A stretch of 64,000 nucleotides of DNA from Rhizobium sp. CB3090 (GCF_029714285.1 NZ_CP121662.1:1364001-1428000); one strand, 5' to 3'. Shown: positions 38,538 to 47,820, counted from the stretch's first letter. Notes: generated by a model not told the origin, from the letters alone. Program-made: numbers and translations.

Positions 38538-39803
38538 CTATTGCCAGCGGCGGAACAAAGCACTGGCATTCACACCGCCGAAACCGAAGCCGTTGGAAAT
38601 GGCATATTCCATCGCCATCGGCCGGGCGGTCGCGCCGACTATATCGATGCCCTCAGCCGCCGCGTCCGCCTCCTGCAGATTGCGGGTTGGAGGCGCGATC
38701 TGGTCGCGAAGCGCCATGATGGTGAAGACCGCTTCCAGGCCGCCGGCCGCACCCAACAGGTGGCCCGTCGCCGCCTTCGTGCCGCTGACTGCGATGCCGC
38801 CGTTGCGGCCGAACACCGTCTTGATCGCCTCCATCTCGCCGCGATCGCCGACTGGCGTCGAGGTGGCATGCGCATTGAGATGCTGGACTTCACCGGGCGA
38901 AATGCGGGCTTGAGAAAGAGCCGCGAGCATCGCGCGGCGTGCGCCGTCGCCATCTTCCGGGCCGGCTGTCATATGATAGGCATCGGCGGCTGTGCCATAG
39001 CCGACGAGTTCGGCAAGGGGGACGGCACCGCGCGCGAGAGCGTGGTCCAGCGTCTCGATCACCAGCATGCCGGCGCCTTCGCCCATGACGAAACCGTCGC
39101 GGCCGACGTCGAAGGGACGGGAGGCTTCTTCCGGCCGATTGCTGAAGCCTGTGGAGAGTGCGCGTGCCGCTGCAAAGCCGCCCAAGCTGACCGTGTCGAT
39201 GCAGGCCTCGGCGCCGCCGCAGATCGCCACATCGGCTTCGCCGGCACGGATGAGCCGTGCCGCATCGCCGATCGCCTGAACGCTGGCAGCGCAGGCCGTC
39301 ACGGGCGCGCCGAGCGGCCCCTTATAGCCATAGCGGATGCTGACCTGGCCGGCCGCCAGATTGACGAGGAAGGAGGGGACGGTGAAGGGCGACAGCCGCC
39401 GTACGCCGCGCGTCTCGGCAGTGCGGACAGCATCGGCGATCGCCGGAAAGCCGCCGATGCCGGACGCGATGACCGTGGCGGTGCGTTCCAGCTTTTCGGG
39501 ATCGGTCGGCTGCCAACCGGCTTGTTTGATTGCTTCTTCCGCGGCCGCCATGGCAAAGAGGATGAAGCGGTCCATCTTCTTCTGGTCTTTCAACGGCACG
39601 TAGCGATCGACATCGAAACCGGCTTCGCTATCCTCTTCCAGGCTCGGTACGACGCCACCGACCTTGGCGGCGAGATCGCCGACCATCATCTCCGGCAGAA
39701 GCCTGAGACCCGAGCGCCCTTCAAGCAGCCGCTTCCAGGCGGCGTCAACGCCGACGCCCAATGGCGAAACCAGGCCCATGCCTGTCACGACGATTCGATC
39801 CAT
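38538..39803 (-). CDS. Beta-ketoacyl-ACP synthase, FabF-like (KAS II)
   Basis: 421 aa thiolase-fold condensing enzyme. The catalytic triad is visible: Cys in VTACAASVQAIGDA (about residue 168), His in LNAHATSTPVGD (about 310) and His in AATGHLLGAAG (about 347). Start ATG 39803 with AGGAG upstream. It elongates acyl-ACP with malonyl-ACP. It lies apart from any fab cluster and beside an HxlR regulator, so it is probably an accessory KAS (special fatty acids or stress-adapted lipids) rather than the main FabF; that role is inferred. Confidence 0.9.
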   Translation of the reverse strand: MDRIVVTGMGLVSPLGVGVDAAWKRLLEGRSGLRLLPEMMVGDLAAKVGGVVPSLEEDSEAGFDVDRYVPLKDQKKMDRFILFAMAAAEEAIKQAGWQPTDPEKLERTATVIASGIGGFPAIADAVRTAETRGVRRLSPFTVPSFLVNLAAGQVSIRYGYKGPLGAPVTACAASVQAIGDAARLIRAGEADVAICGGAEACIDTVSLGGFAAARALSTGFSNRPEEASRPFDVGRDGFVMGEGAGMLVIETLDHALARGAVPLAELVGYGTAADAYHMTAGPEDGDGARRAMLAALSQARISPGEVQHLNAHATSTPVGDRGEMEAIKTVFGRNGGIAVSGTKAATGHLLGAAGGLEAVFTIMALRDQIAPPTRNLQEADAAAEGIDIVGATARPMAMEYAISNGFGFGGVNASALFRRWQ

Positions 39804-39824
39804 AGTCGGGTACTCCTATCTTTA

Positions 39825-40349
39825 TCAGGCGTCGAAGCCCAGGAACCATGCCTTCATCTGCGCAATCCGTTCGTGGACAGCCTCATCGGCTGCCGGTCCG
39901 GGTACCAGAATCGTGTCTTCGGGATGAAAAGTGCGGCCGGTCACCCGGTCGATGAGAAGCGGATCGCGATCCTCACCCGTCGCCGGATCGGCCAGACGCA
40001 CTGCCACTTCCTCGGGCGGCAAATGCCGGTTGCCCCAGGTAAATAGCGCCATGAGAACGGGAAAGAAGTCGCGACCCTTTTCGGTCAGCACATATTCGTA
40101 GCGCGGCGGCCGCTCATTGTAGAGGCGGCGCTCGAACAAACCTTCGTCGGTCAGATGTTTCAGCCGCCGTGTCAGGATATTCGGCGCAACGCCGAGATTC
40201 TTCTGAAATTCATCGAACCGCGTCAGCCCCTGCAGCGCATCGCGCAGGATCAGAATGCTCCACCAGTCGCCAACGCTTTCAAGCGCGCGGGCGGCGGGAC
40301 ATTTGAAGGTACTGAAGCTTGTTCTCTGCATGGGCAGGGCAGATAGCAT
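39825..40349 (-). CDS. HxlR-family transcriptional regulator
   Basis: 174 aa. The HxlR winged helix covers about residues 10-105: CPAARALESVGDWWSILILRDALQGLTRFDEFQKNLG, then ILTRRLKHLTDEGLFERR and RYEYVLTEKGRDF. A C-terminal extension of about 60 residues is longer than minimal HxlR proteins. Cys17 is at the conserved position used for redox or aldehyde sensing in relatives such as YodB. Alternative start at 40331. It precedes the FabF-like gene by 21 bp on the same strand and likely controls it and itself. Twin AGTTAC repeats lie just upstream (40351, 40369). Confidence 0.87.
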   Translation of the reverse strand: MLSALPMQRTSFSTFKCPAARALESVGDWWSILILRDALQGLTRFDEFQKNLGVAPNILTRRLKHLTDEGLFERRLYNERPPRYEYVLTEKGRDFFPVLMALFTWGNRHLPPEEVAVRLADPATGEDRDPLLIDRVTGRTFHPEDTILVPGPAADEAVHERIAQMKAWFLGFDA

Positions 40350-40430
40350 GAGTTACTATCATCATGCAAGTTACCAAGCCAAAGTGTGAAGATGGCGTCG
40401 ATCCATGAGGTGGACTGTGTAACTCCGGCC

Positions 40431-42332
40431 TTACGTATGCGACTCCGCCGGCACCGATGAGGTCACTTCCTCCTCGGGAATATCATCGAAGGAGGCGTAG
40501 TTGAGATTATAGAGCTTCGAATAGAGCTTGCCGTTGGCCATGAGCTGATTGTGGTTGCCGCTCTCGATCAACTGGCCGTTCTGCAGCACGATGATCCGAT
40601 CAGCCTCGCGGATGGTGGCGAGGCGGTGAGCAATGACAAGTCCGGTGCGGCCTTCGAGCAGCTTTACGAGCGCCTTCTGGATCAGCATTTCGGTGTAACT
40701 ATCGATATTCGCAGTTGCCTCGTCGAGCACGAGTATTTTTGCATCGGCGATGAGGGCGCGGGCAAAGCTGACGAGCTGGCGCTGGCCGAGCGACAGGCCG
40801 CCGCCGCGCTCGCCGAGAACGGTATCGTAGCCGTCGGCAAGTCGCATGATGAACTCATGCGCGCCCACCGCCTTTGCAGCTTCGATGATCTCCTCGCGTG
40901 TCGCCTCGGCCTTGTTGTAGCGAATGTTCTCCAGCACGGTGCCCGTGAACAGGAAGGGCTCCTGCAGCACCATGGCGATCTGTCGGCCAAGCGAATCCTG
41001 GGTGAGGGAGCGCACATCATGGCCGCCGACGAGCACCTGGCCCTGCTGTACGTCGTAGAAACGATGGATCAGGGCCATGGAGCTGGATTTGCCTGAGCCG
41101 GTCGGCCCGATCAGCGCCACGGTCTCACCGGGATTGACCTTGAAGCTGACATTCTTCAGCACCGGATGCTTCGCATTATAGCCGAAGACGACATCGCGGA
41201 ATTCGACCGAGCCGTCCATGTCAGACGACAGCACCCTGGCATCAGGCGCATCCTGGATGTCGATCGGCACGTCAAGCACGTCCGTCAGTCGCTGGCCGGA
41301 GGCCATGGCGCGCTGCATGACGGAATATTGCATGGTGAGTGAGCGGATAGGGTCGAAGAAACGCTGAATGTAGAACAGGAAGGCGACCATGACGCCGACA
41401 TCGAGCCTGTGGTTCAGCACCATCGAACCGCCTACGATGATGACGATGGCCATGGCCATGCCCGTCAGCGTGTCGACGATCGGCACCATGATCTGTGCGT
41501 ATCTCGCTGCTGTCAGATGCGCCTTGAGATTGGTATAGGCCTTGTCGTCGAAGAGACCGAAATTGACGCTCTGCCGATGCATGCCTTGAACGGCGCGTAC
41601 GCCGTGGATCGCCTCTGCCAATGCGCCGCTGGTGACGGAGTTTGTCTCATGCGCGTTCATGAAAGCGACGCGCGCCTTCGGCAGCCAGAAAAGACGGACG
41701 ATGAAGAGGATCGGCATGACTGACAGCGTCAGCAGGCCAAGCCGGAAATCGAGCGATAGCATGACGACGATGATGCCGAAGAGCAGGGCAATATCGCCGA
41801 CGGAAAGCACCGATGTTTCAAGGAATTCCTGCATGGAGTTGACGTCGCCCTGCAGGCGCGACATCAGCCGCCCGACCTCGGTCTTGTCCATGAAGGAGAG
41901 CGATACCCGCTGAATATGCGCGAACATCGCCCGGCGGATATCGAAGAGCACTTCTTCCGCCACTTCGCCGACAAAGGTCTCCTGCACATAGCTGGCACCG
42001 TAGTTGACGAGAATAGCTGCCGCGAAGATCGCAAGCGCCAGCCAGAGTGCCGAATAATTGACAGCGCCAGCGACCATCGCGTGGTCAATCGCATAACGGA
42101 TGACGAGCGGGATGACGATCTGCGAGCCGGTGAAGAGAAGCACGGCTCCGACCGAGATGTAGATCTGGCGGCGATAGGGGCTGACGAAGCTCCAGATGCG
42201 ACGGATGATCTTGCCATCGAAGACCTTGCCGAAGATCTCTTCCTCGACGCGATGGGAGCCCACCACGGCGCGGGGAGGGCGCCGCCCGTCCTCACGCACG
42301 TCGTTGCGCTCGGTTTCAGTGGTTTCCGACAT
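40431..42332 (-). CDS. ABC exporter half-transporter A (permease-ATPase fusion)
   Basis: 633 aa with a six-span ABC exporter membrane domain (about 45-340) and a C-terminal nucleotide-binding domain. Walker A is GPTGSGKSS; Walker B ILVLDEATANID has the catalytic Glu; the H-loop VIAHRLATI is present. Its signature is non-canonical (GGGLSLGQRQL instead of LSGGQ). It starts 3 bp after the stop of a second half-transporter with complementary defects, indicating a heterodimeric exporter with one degenerate ATP site. Such pairs export drugs, lipids or peptides; the substrate is not evident. Confidence 0.92.
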   Translation of the reverse strand: MSETTETERNDVREDGRRPPRAVVGSHRVEEEIFGKVFDGKIIRRIWSFVSPYRRQIYISVGAVLLFTGSQIVIPLVIRYAIDHAMVAGAVNYSALWLALAIFAAAILVNYGASYVQETFVGEVAEEVLFDIRRAMFAHIQRVSLSFMDKTEVGRLMSRLQGDVNSMQEFLETSVLSVGDIALLFGIIVVMLSLDFRLGLLTLSVMPILFIVRLFWLPKARVAFMNAHETNSVTSGALAEAIHGVRAVQGMHRQSVNFGLFDDKAYTNLKAHLTAARYAQIMVPIVDTLTGMAMAIVIIVGGSMVLNHRLDVGVMVAFLFYIQRFFDPIRSLTMQYSVMQRAMASGQRLTDVLDVPIDIQDAPDARVLSSDMDGSVEFRDVVFGYNAKHPVLKNVSFKVNPGETVALIGPTGSGKSSSMALIHRFYDVQQGQVLVGGHDVRSLTQDSLGRQIAMVLQEPFLFTGTVLENIRYNKAEATREEIIEAAKAVGAHEFIMRLADGYDTVLGERGGGLSLGQRQLVSFARALIADAKILVLDEATANIDSYTEMLIQKALVKLLEGRTGLVIAHRLATIREADRIIVLQNGQLIESGNHNQLMANGKLYSKLYNLNYASFDDIPEEEVTSSVPAESHT

Positions 42333-42335
42333 TTG

Positions 42336-44330
42336 TCAGGCCTCCCTTCTCGCCTCGGCGACCCTGTCGGTAGACTCTTTCGCGACATCGTCGTCCGGGC
42401 GAACCTGCAGGTCATACAGCGCCTTGTACCGTCCCCCGACGGCCAGAAGCTGCTCATGGGTTCCGCGCTCGACGATCTCGCCGTCTTCGATAAACAGGAT
42501 CCGGTCGGCATGCATCAGCGAGCTCAGCCGATGGGCGACAATGAGGGTCACCCGGTCGCGGGCAAAACGCTTCATAGCGCTGCGGATGCGCTGCTCGGTT
42601 GCGGCGTCGATTGCAGCGGTGGAGTCGTCGAACACCATAACCGCCGGCTTCAGCATCAGCGTGCGCGCGATCGTCAAACGCTGGCGCTGGCCGCCGGAAA
42701 GCGAAACCCCGCGTTCGCCGACGACGGTGGTATAGCCGGCCGGCAGGCCGAGAATGTAGTTGTGCAGTTGCGCGGATTCGGCGGCACGCTCGATGCGCTG
42801 CTCCTTCGCCCAGGGATCGCCATAGGCGATGTTGTTTTCGATGCTGGTGGTGAAGAGGAAGGAATCCTGCTGCACGACGGCAACCGACTGGCGTAGCGAC
42901 TGCAGCGTCGCCTTGCGAATGTCCTGGCCGTCGATGGTGATGCGGCCGGATGTTATGTCGTAGAAGCGGGGAATCAGGTGCGCAATGGTGGATTTGCCGC
43001 TGCCGGGCGGGCCGACGATGCCGATCGTCTCGCCGCGCCGCGCCTCGAAGCTGATATGCCTGAGCACGGGGCGTTGTTCCGGGCCGGGATAGGCGAAGCC
43101 GACATTTTCGAAGCGCAGAACGCCGTCCGTGACGGCAAGCGGCTTGGCGTCCGGCGCGTCCTTGATGGCGATGTCGAGGTCGAGCAGGGCGAACAGCCGC
43201 GAGCCGCAGGTCGATGCACGGGCAAATGCGTTGACCATCAGGCCGAGCTGTCGCACCGGCATCTGCAGAATGGTCATGAAGGTCAGGAACGAGGCGAGGG
43301 TGCCGACGCTGATCTGGCCCGCAATCACCTTGCTGCCGCCGACCCAGAGCACAAGGCCCATGGCAGCGAAAAAGGAGAAGTTCATGGCGCTGGTATTGGC
43401 GACGCGGATACCGACGCGTTTGTGGGCGAGGGTGAGCGCATTGTGCGACGCCCTATCGAACTTCATCAGTTCGTGGGCTTGCGCCGCGAAGGCGCGCACG
43501 ACGCGGATGCCGCCGAGATTCTCTTCCATTACACGGGTCAGCACCGATAGCCGTTCCTGCAGGTCGAGCCAGGTCGCACGCAATCTGAGCTGTGTCACGG
43601 AGGAGCGCCAGGCGACGAAAGGCACGAAACTCAATGCCAGAAGCCCGAGCAAGACATCGGTCGACAGCAGCATATAGGCGCCAACGCCGATCAGCATGGT
43701 GAGCAGTATCATGCGTACCAGCGCCGTCGAAAAATACATCCGCACGCCTTCGAGATCCAGCAGGCCGACAGTGATGAGATCGCCGGAATGCACTTTGTCG
43801 TGGAAGCTGAAGGAGAGTTGCTGAATCTTTTCGTAGCAGGCGAGCCGCAGTTCATAGCCCATATGGTGCCCGACAGATTCGCTGTAATAGTTCTGCACCA
43901 TCGTGAAAAGGCCGCGCAGGATGCTGACGACCAGCAGAAGTAAGGCGGTCGTCAACAGCGCATTTTCAGCGAGCTGCCCGGCCGCGCCGCCGGCAACCAC
44001 CGTTTGCGTCTGGTCTACCGCACGGCCGAGCAGGCGAGGGATCAAGAGCTGAAGTGTCGCCGCAACAAACGTCGAGCCGATCGCCAAACCGGTTTGCCAG
44101 GGATGCCGCAGCGCCATATGCGTGATCCGCACGATGGTGGAGAGACCCCGACCCCAGCCAGCCGCATTGACATGCGCCAACGAAGCCAATGGCTTCGCCG
44201 CGCTTCTTGATGAATCGCTGCTCACGCTCTTATCCAGGCATTTTCGAACGAGGCGGACCCGAAATCGGGTTCGGATCGCAAAGGGGAACATTGGTATGAC
44301 GAATTTCGCCGATTCCGGCCTGGCATTCAA
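42336..44330 (-). CDS. ABC exporter half-transporter B (degenerate Walker B)
   Basis: 664 aa as annotated; an ATG at 44291 would give 651 aa and neither start has a strong ribosome-binding site. An N-terminal polar extension is followed by six membrane spans and an NBD with Walker A GPPGSGKST, canonical signature VSLSGGQRQRL and H-loop LIVAHRLSSL. In Walker B the catalytic glutamate is Asp (MVFDDSTAAID). Paired with half-transporter A, its Walker A/B would sit opposite A's odd signature, forming the non-hydrolysing site, as in BmrCD and TM287/288. Confidence 0.92.
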   Translation of the reverse strand: MNARPESAKFVIPMFPFAIRTRFRVRLVRKCLDKSVSSDSSRSAAKPLASLAHVNAAGWGRGLSTIVRITHMALRHPWQTGLAIGSTFVAATLQLLIPRLLGRAVDQTQTVVAGGAAGQLAENALLTTALLLLVVSILRGLFTMVQNYYSESVGHHMGYELRLACYEKIQQLSFSFHDKVHSGDLITVGLLDLEGVRMYFSTALVRMILLTMLIGVGAYMLLSTDVLLGLLALSFVPFVAWRSSVTQLRLRATWLDLQERLSVLTRVMEENLGGIRVVRAFAAQAHELMKFDRASHNALTLAHKRVGIRVANTSAMNFSFFAAMGLVLWVGGSKVIAGQISVGTLASFLTFMTILQMPVRQLGLMVNAFARASTCGSRLFALLDLDIAIKDAPDAKPLAVTDGVLRFENVGFAYPGPEQRPVLRHISFEARRGETIGIVGPPGSGKSTIAHLIPRFYDITSGRITIDGQDIRKATLQSLRQSVAVVQQDSFLFTTSIENNIAYGDPWAKEQRIERAAESAQLHNYILGLPAGYTTVVGERGVSLSGGQRQRLTIARTLMLKPAVMVFDDSTAAIDAATEQRIRSAMKRFARDRVTLIVAHRLSSLMHADRILFIEDGEIVERGTHEQLLAVGGRYKALYDLQVRPDDDVAKESTDRVAEARREA

Positions 44331-44553
44331 GAGTCAATTGGTCACAAGTGCCACCTGAGCGTTAGATTGCGTGTTCGGTGATAGGGTGTTCGGCTGTGCC
44401 GCAGCATCACGAATTTGCGGCAGGATATCGGTCGAGCGAGACCGGCGGCAGGGATTGTCGATGAAAAGATTCAGACAAAATCCCAAGTGACTGTCGGTTT
44501 CATCCAGTGAGAAACGTCCTCGGATCGACAAACCGAAACCCATGGAGGACATC

Positions 44554-45210
44554 ATGCGCAGGATCATCGCATCCACATTCGTCAGCCTTGACGGCATCAT
44601 GCAGGCCCCGGGCGCTCCGGAGGAGGATACGTCTGGCGGCTTCCAGTTCGGCGGCTGGACCTTCCACTATTTCGATGAGGCGACGGGCGCAGCTTTGGGC
44701 GAGATATTTGACAAACCATTCGACCTGCTGCTTGGCCGCAAGACATACGATATTTTTGCCGCCTACTGGCCCTACGCCGACCAAGACGACCGTATCGCCG
44801 TGTTGTTCAACAGGGTCACCAAATATGTTGCGACCCGCGGCAATGCCTCGCTCGACTGGAACAACAGCCGATCGCTCGGCCCTGACGTTACGGCAGCGCT
44901 GACGGAGCTTAAGAAAGGCGAGGGGCCGGATCTTCTGATCCAGGGGAGCAGCGATCTTATTCAGACCCTGCTCCGGTACGGATTGATCGACGAATACACC
45001 GTGCTGACCTTCCCTCTGCTGCTTGGCAAAGGCAAAAAGCTTTTCGCCGACGGAACCGTCCCGGTCGCGCTGAAACTCATCCGTTCTCAATCCTTTCCGA
45101 GCGGCGTCATTATGGCAACTTACGAACCCGCCGGCGACATCAAGACCGGTTCCTTTGCCACACAGGACCCGTCGGAGGCCGAGCTTCGGCGCCGTAGAAA
45201 CTGGAAATAG
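44554..45210 (+). CDS. Dihydrofolate-reductase-fold protein (RibD C-terminal-like)
   Basis: 218 aa. Begins MRRIIASTFVSLDGIMQAPG and contains LLGRKTYDIFAAYWP and DLLIQGSSDLIQTLL, as in the YyaP/RibD-C reductase family, usually NADPH-dependent reductases of uncertain substrate. GGAGG lies 6 bp before ATG 44554, which decides the start over an ATG four codons upstream. It diverges from the ABC exporter; the 223-bp spacer shows no clear site. A true folate role is unlikely. Confidence 0.85.
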   Translation: MRRIIASTFVSLDGIMQAPGAPEEDTSGGFQFGGWTFHYFDEATGAALGEIFDKPFDLLLGRKTYDIFAAYWPYADQDDRIAVLFNRVTKYVATRGNASLDWNNSRSLGPDVTAALTELKKGEGPDLLIQGSSDLIQTLLRYGLIDEYTVLTFPLLLGKGKKLFADGTVPVALKLIRSQSFPSGVIMATYEPAGDIKTGSFATQDPSEAELRRRRNWK

Positions 45211-45288
45211 CCGGCGAATGACGCAACATTCCGCCGTTCCCGCATCCTATCGGGTATGGCGTAATTGAGCTGATATTCGGTTGTCCTT

Positions 45289-45437
45289 GGAATGGTTTGG
45301 ATTGCGAGGGTCGGAACGGGTTCTGCCGCACTTCAGCCGGAAACATCGTTGATGACGATGCGGCATTCCATCTCGATCGCATTTTCGCCAACCGCGGCAT
45401 TGCGATCAGCGTCCGACCCTCGCAACCCAACCATTCC
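45289..45437. repeat. 149-bp element bounded by 26-27-bp inverted repeats, upstream of ddl
   Basis: The left arm 45289-45315 begins GGAATGGTTTGG and ends GAGGGTCGGA. The right arm 45412-45437 is its reverse complement except for one indel and about one mismatch. A 96-nt centre lies between, with further small palindromes (ATCGT...ACGAT). The right arm ends directly at the GGAG ribosome-binding site of ddl. It could be a MITE-like insertion or a structured leader; no target-site duplication is obvious. Confidence 0.75.
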
Positions 45438-45449
45438 GGAGAACACTTA

Positions 45450-46526
45450 ATGACAGACGCCGCGGCACCCTCGAAACTGCGCATCGCCGTGCTTTTTGGC
45501 GGGCGCTCCGCCGAGCACGACGTCTCGGTGTTGTCTGCGACAAACGTGATGCGGGCTCTGCAGCCTGCCAAATACGATGCGGTGCCCGTCTTCGTCACCC
45601 GCGAGGGAAAGTGGCTTTTGAGCTCCTTCGAAGATGCCAAATTGTCGACTCCGGAGAGCGGGACGGAGGTGTGCCTCGTGCCCGGTGGGCGCGGACGGAT
45701 GATCGCAGTACCGGCCGGCGACAGCGCCTACGAAATGCCAAAGATCGATATCCTGTTTCCAGTCCTGCATGGGCCACATGGCGAGGATGGCTCGGCCCAA
45801 GGGCTCGCCGAAGTTGCCCGGGTGCCGCTTGTCGGCTGCGGCATTCTAGGGTCTGCCGCAGCTCTGGACAAAGACATCGCCAAGCGGCTGCTGAAGGAGG
45901 CGGGGCTGGCAACGGCGCGTTCGGTCACCATTGACGAGGACAGCCAGCCTCCGTTCGCCGATCTCGAACGTCTGCTCGGGCTGCCGGTCTTCGTCAAGCC
46001 GGCGCGGCAGGGATCGTCTGTTGGCGTCAGCAAGATTACGACGGCCGGTGAGTACGAAGCCGCGCTCAGGGAAGGCTTCAAACATGACCGCAAGCTGCTT
46101 GCGGAAGAGTTCATCCGCGGCCGCGAAATCGAATGCAGTGTGATCGAGGATACGGCAGGCAATCTCTTCGTTTCGCGTCCGGGCGAAATCGTGCCGGCGG
46201 AAAGCCACGGTTTCTATAGCTACGACGCAAAATATATCGACGAGAATGGCGCCGCTTTGAAAGTGCCGGCCGAGCTGCCCGAGGAGATCGAGCACCGGAT
46301 CCGCGAGACGGCAGGCAAAGCCTTCCGGGCGGTTGGCTGCGATGGCATGGCGCGCGTCGATTTCTTCGTGACGGCGGACATGCAGTTTCTCATCAACGAG
46401 CTCAACACGATTCCCGGCTTCACCGATATCAGCATGTATTCCAAAGCCATGGCGGCAAGCGGCGTCAGCTATGCGGAAACCATCGACCGGCTTGTGGCGC
46501 ATGGGCTCGCACGCGCTGCCCGATAA
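45450..46526 (+). CDS. ddlA: D-alanine--D-alanine ligase (DdlA type)
   Basis: Makes the D-Ala-D-Ala dipeptide of peptidoglycan. 358 aa with ATP-grasp fold: VLFGGRSAEHDVSVLSA near the N-terminus, FPVLHGPHGEDGSAQGLAE near residue 108, KPARQGSSVGVSK near 183, and the metal site FLINELNTIPGFT near 312. ATG 45450 follows CGGAGAA. The frame is open 51 codons upstream through the inverted-repeat element, but that part has no family similarity. Rhizobia usually carry another ddl in the division cluster, so this is probably the second ligase. Confidence 0.94.
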   Translation: MTDAAAPSKLRIAVLFGGRSAEHDVSVLSATNVMRALQPAKYDAVPVFVTREGKWLLSSFEDAKLSTPESGTEVCLVPGGRGRMIAVPAGDSAYEMPKIDILFPVLHGPHGEDGSAQGLAEVARVPLVGCGILGSAAALDKDIAKRLLKEAGLATARSVTIDEDSQPPFADLERLLGLPVFVKPARQGSSVGVSKITTAGEYEAALREGFKHDRKLLAEEFIRGREIECSVIEDTAGNLFVSRPGEIVPAESHGFYSYDAKYIDENGAALKVPAELPEEIEHRIRETAGKAFRAVGCDGMARVDFFVTADMQFLINELNTIPGFTDISMYSKAMAASGVSYAETIDRLVAHGLARAAR

Positions 46527-46872
46527 GCATGGCGCCATACCGCCACAAAACCCCTGAATTTTTGCGGTGGCACCAAACCAAGAGGCGAACAGAAGCGCGT
46601 CATGCCTATCTTAGAGGGCAGGGGAATCGGGTTCGTTTGCGCAAATGTACGATCTTATATTCACTGTGGAATCCCTTCATTCTCTGCGCTTTTGGCGTCC
46701 CCTAGGATCAACGCCCCACAGTGAATCCATAATGGGCTGGGATATCTGATCCTAGTTGTGGTATCCTCCGAAAACCAAGGATCCATCCACCATTGGCTGC
46801 GGCTGGTCTGATGCCCCTTTAAGGACCTTGGAAATACTTTGACGCATTAGGTCAAGCTGGGAGGAAACCGGG
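46527..46872. other. Hairpin-rich intergenic region before the methyltransferase gene
   Basis: 346 bp without a convincing ORF. It contains ATTCACTGTGG (46669-46679) with its complement CCACAGTGAAT (46716-46726), an inner GGCGT/ACGCC pair, and CCTAGGATCA (46701-46710) with TGATCCTAG about 36 bp later, so alternative folds compete. ATCCT/AGGAT pairs follow. The last part carries GGGAGGAAAC, the ribosome-binding site of the methyltransferase. It may be a structured leader or small RNA. Confidence 0.45.
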
Positions 46873-47613
46873 ATGACCCATGATGCGCGTTTGACGCGTG
46901 AGCGCGACTTTCACAATGAACGTTTCGGTGCTGTTGAAGAACGCAAGCAGGACTCGTTCTATTTCGCCGCCAAGCCCGCTGTGGACATCTATTGGCGGCT
47001 GGTCAGGGCTGCCTGCTCCGGAAAGGATGTGCTCGAATACGGCTGTTCGAACGGCATGAGCAGCATCGGTCTTGCGCACTCCGCCAAACGGATCACTGGT
47101 ATCGACATTTCGGACGTTGCTGTTCAGCAGGCCACGAATGCGGCGGTTCGCCGCGGAATCAGCAACGTGACGTTTCAGGTCGACAATGCGGAAGACATGA
47201 ATCTGCCGTCGGCGGGGTTTGACGTCGTCTTCGGCAGCGGCATCCTGCACCATCTCGTCCTGGAAAAAGCGCTTGGCGAGATCCGGCGTGTGCTGCGCCC
47301 GGGCGGCAAGGCCTTCTTCTTCGAGCCGCTCGGCCACAACCCTGTGATCAATCTCTATCGCAACTGGACACCCACGGCGCGCACGGTCGACGAACATCCT
47401 CTGTTGAAATCCGACTTCGAGATCGTGCGCAAGCATTTCTCGAAGTGCGATTTGCAATTCTTCGCGCTTGCCACGCTTGCCTCCATTCCGTTTCGCAGGA
47501 GCCCGCTTGGCTCCGCGATCCGAGCCGTCGGCGAGCAGATCGACATTCCACTGCTGAAAATCCCCGGGGCCAAATGGCAGGCCTGGATTGTCGTCATGGC
47601 CTTGGAAGCGTGA
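46873..47613 (+). CDS. Class I SAM-dependent methyltransferase
   Basis: 246 aa. Rossmann-type SAM fold: motif I VLEYGCSNGMSS (about residues 52-63), acidic motif ITGIDIS, motif near VDNAEDMNLP, and GSGILHHLVLEKALGEIRRVLRPGGKAFFFEPLGHNP typical of the UbiE/Methyltransf_11 group. Two moderately hydrophobic segments near the C-terminus might touch membranes or lipids. GGGAGG precedes the ATG. The substrate is unknown, and neighbours (ddl upstream, YbaK convergent) do not point to a pathway. Confidence 0.86.
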   Translation: MTHDARLTRERDFHNERFGAVEERKQDSFYFAAKPAVDIYWRLVRAACSGKDVLEYGCSNGMSSIGLAHSAKRITGIDISDVAVQQATNAAVRRGISNVTFQVDNAEDMNLPSAGFDVVFGSGILHHLVLEKALGEIRRVLRPGGKAFFFEPLGHNPVINLYRNWTPTARTVDEHPLLKSDFEIVRKHFSKCDLQFFALATLASIPFRRSPLGSAIRAVGEQIDIPLLKIPGAKWQAWIVVMALEA

Positions 47614-47820
47614 GGGGCCTGCCAGGCGATTGAAGTCCCAAGCCGCCGTTACTGGTAGCTGTTCAATCAATCTAAGAAGGCGACGCCGATCAGGGTCAAT
47701 TGCGAATAGCGGCGGGGCAGGCCAAAATCTCCAAAGTGAAGCCACCCCGGCTACACACGAAAGTCAGATAAGATAGATTATGGAACCAAAACCCATATTA
47801 GGAGGCGAGCTAAGCTCACC

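Noticed and set aside
45297..45449. 51-codon N-terminal extension of the D-Ala-D-Ala ligase frame
   Set aside because: It runs through the inverted-repeat element, lacks ligase similarity, and a clear ribosome-binding site marks the start at 45450.
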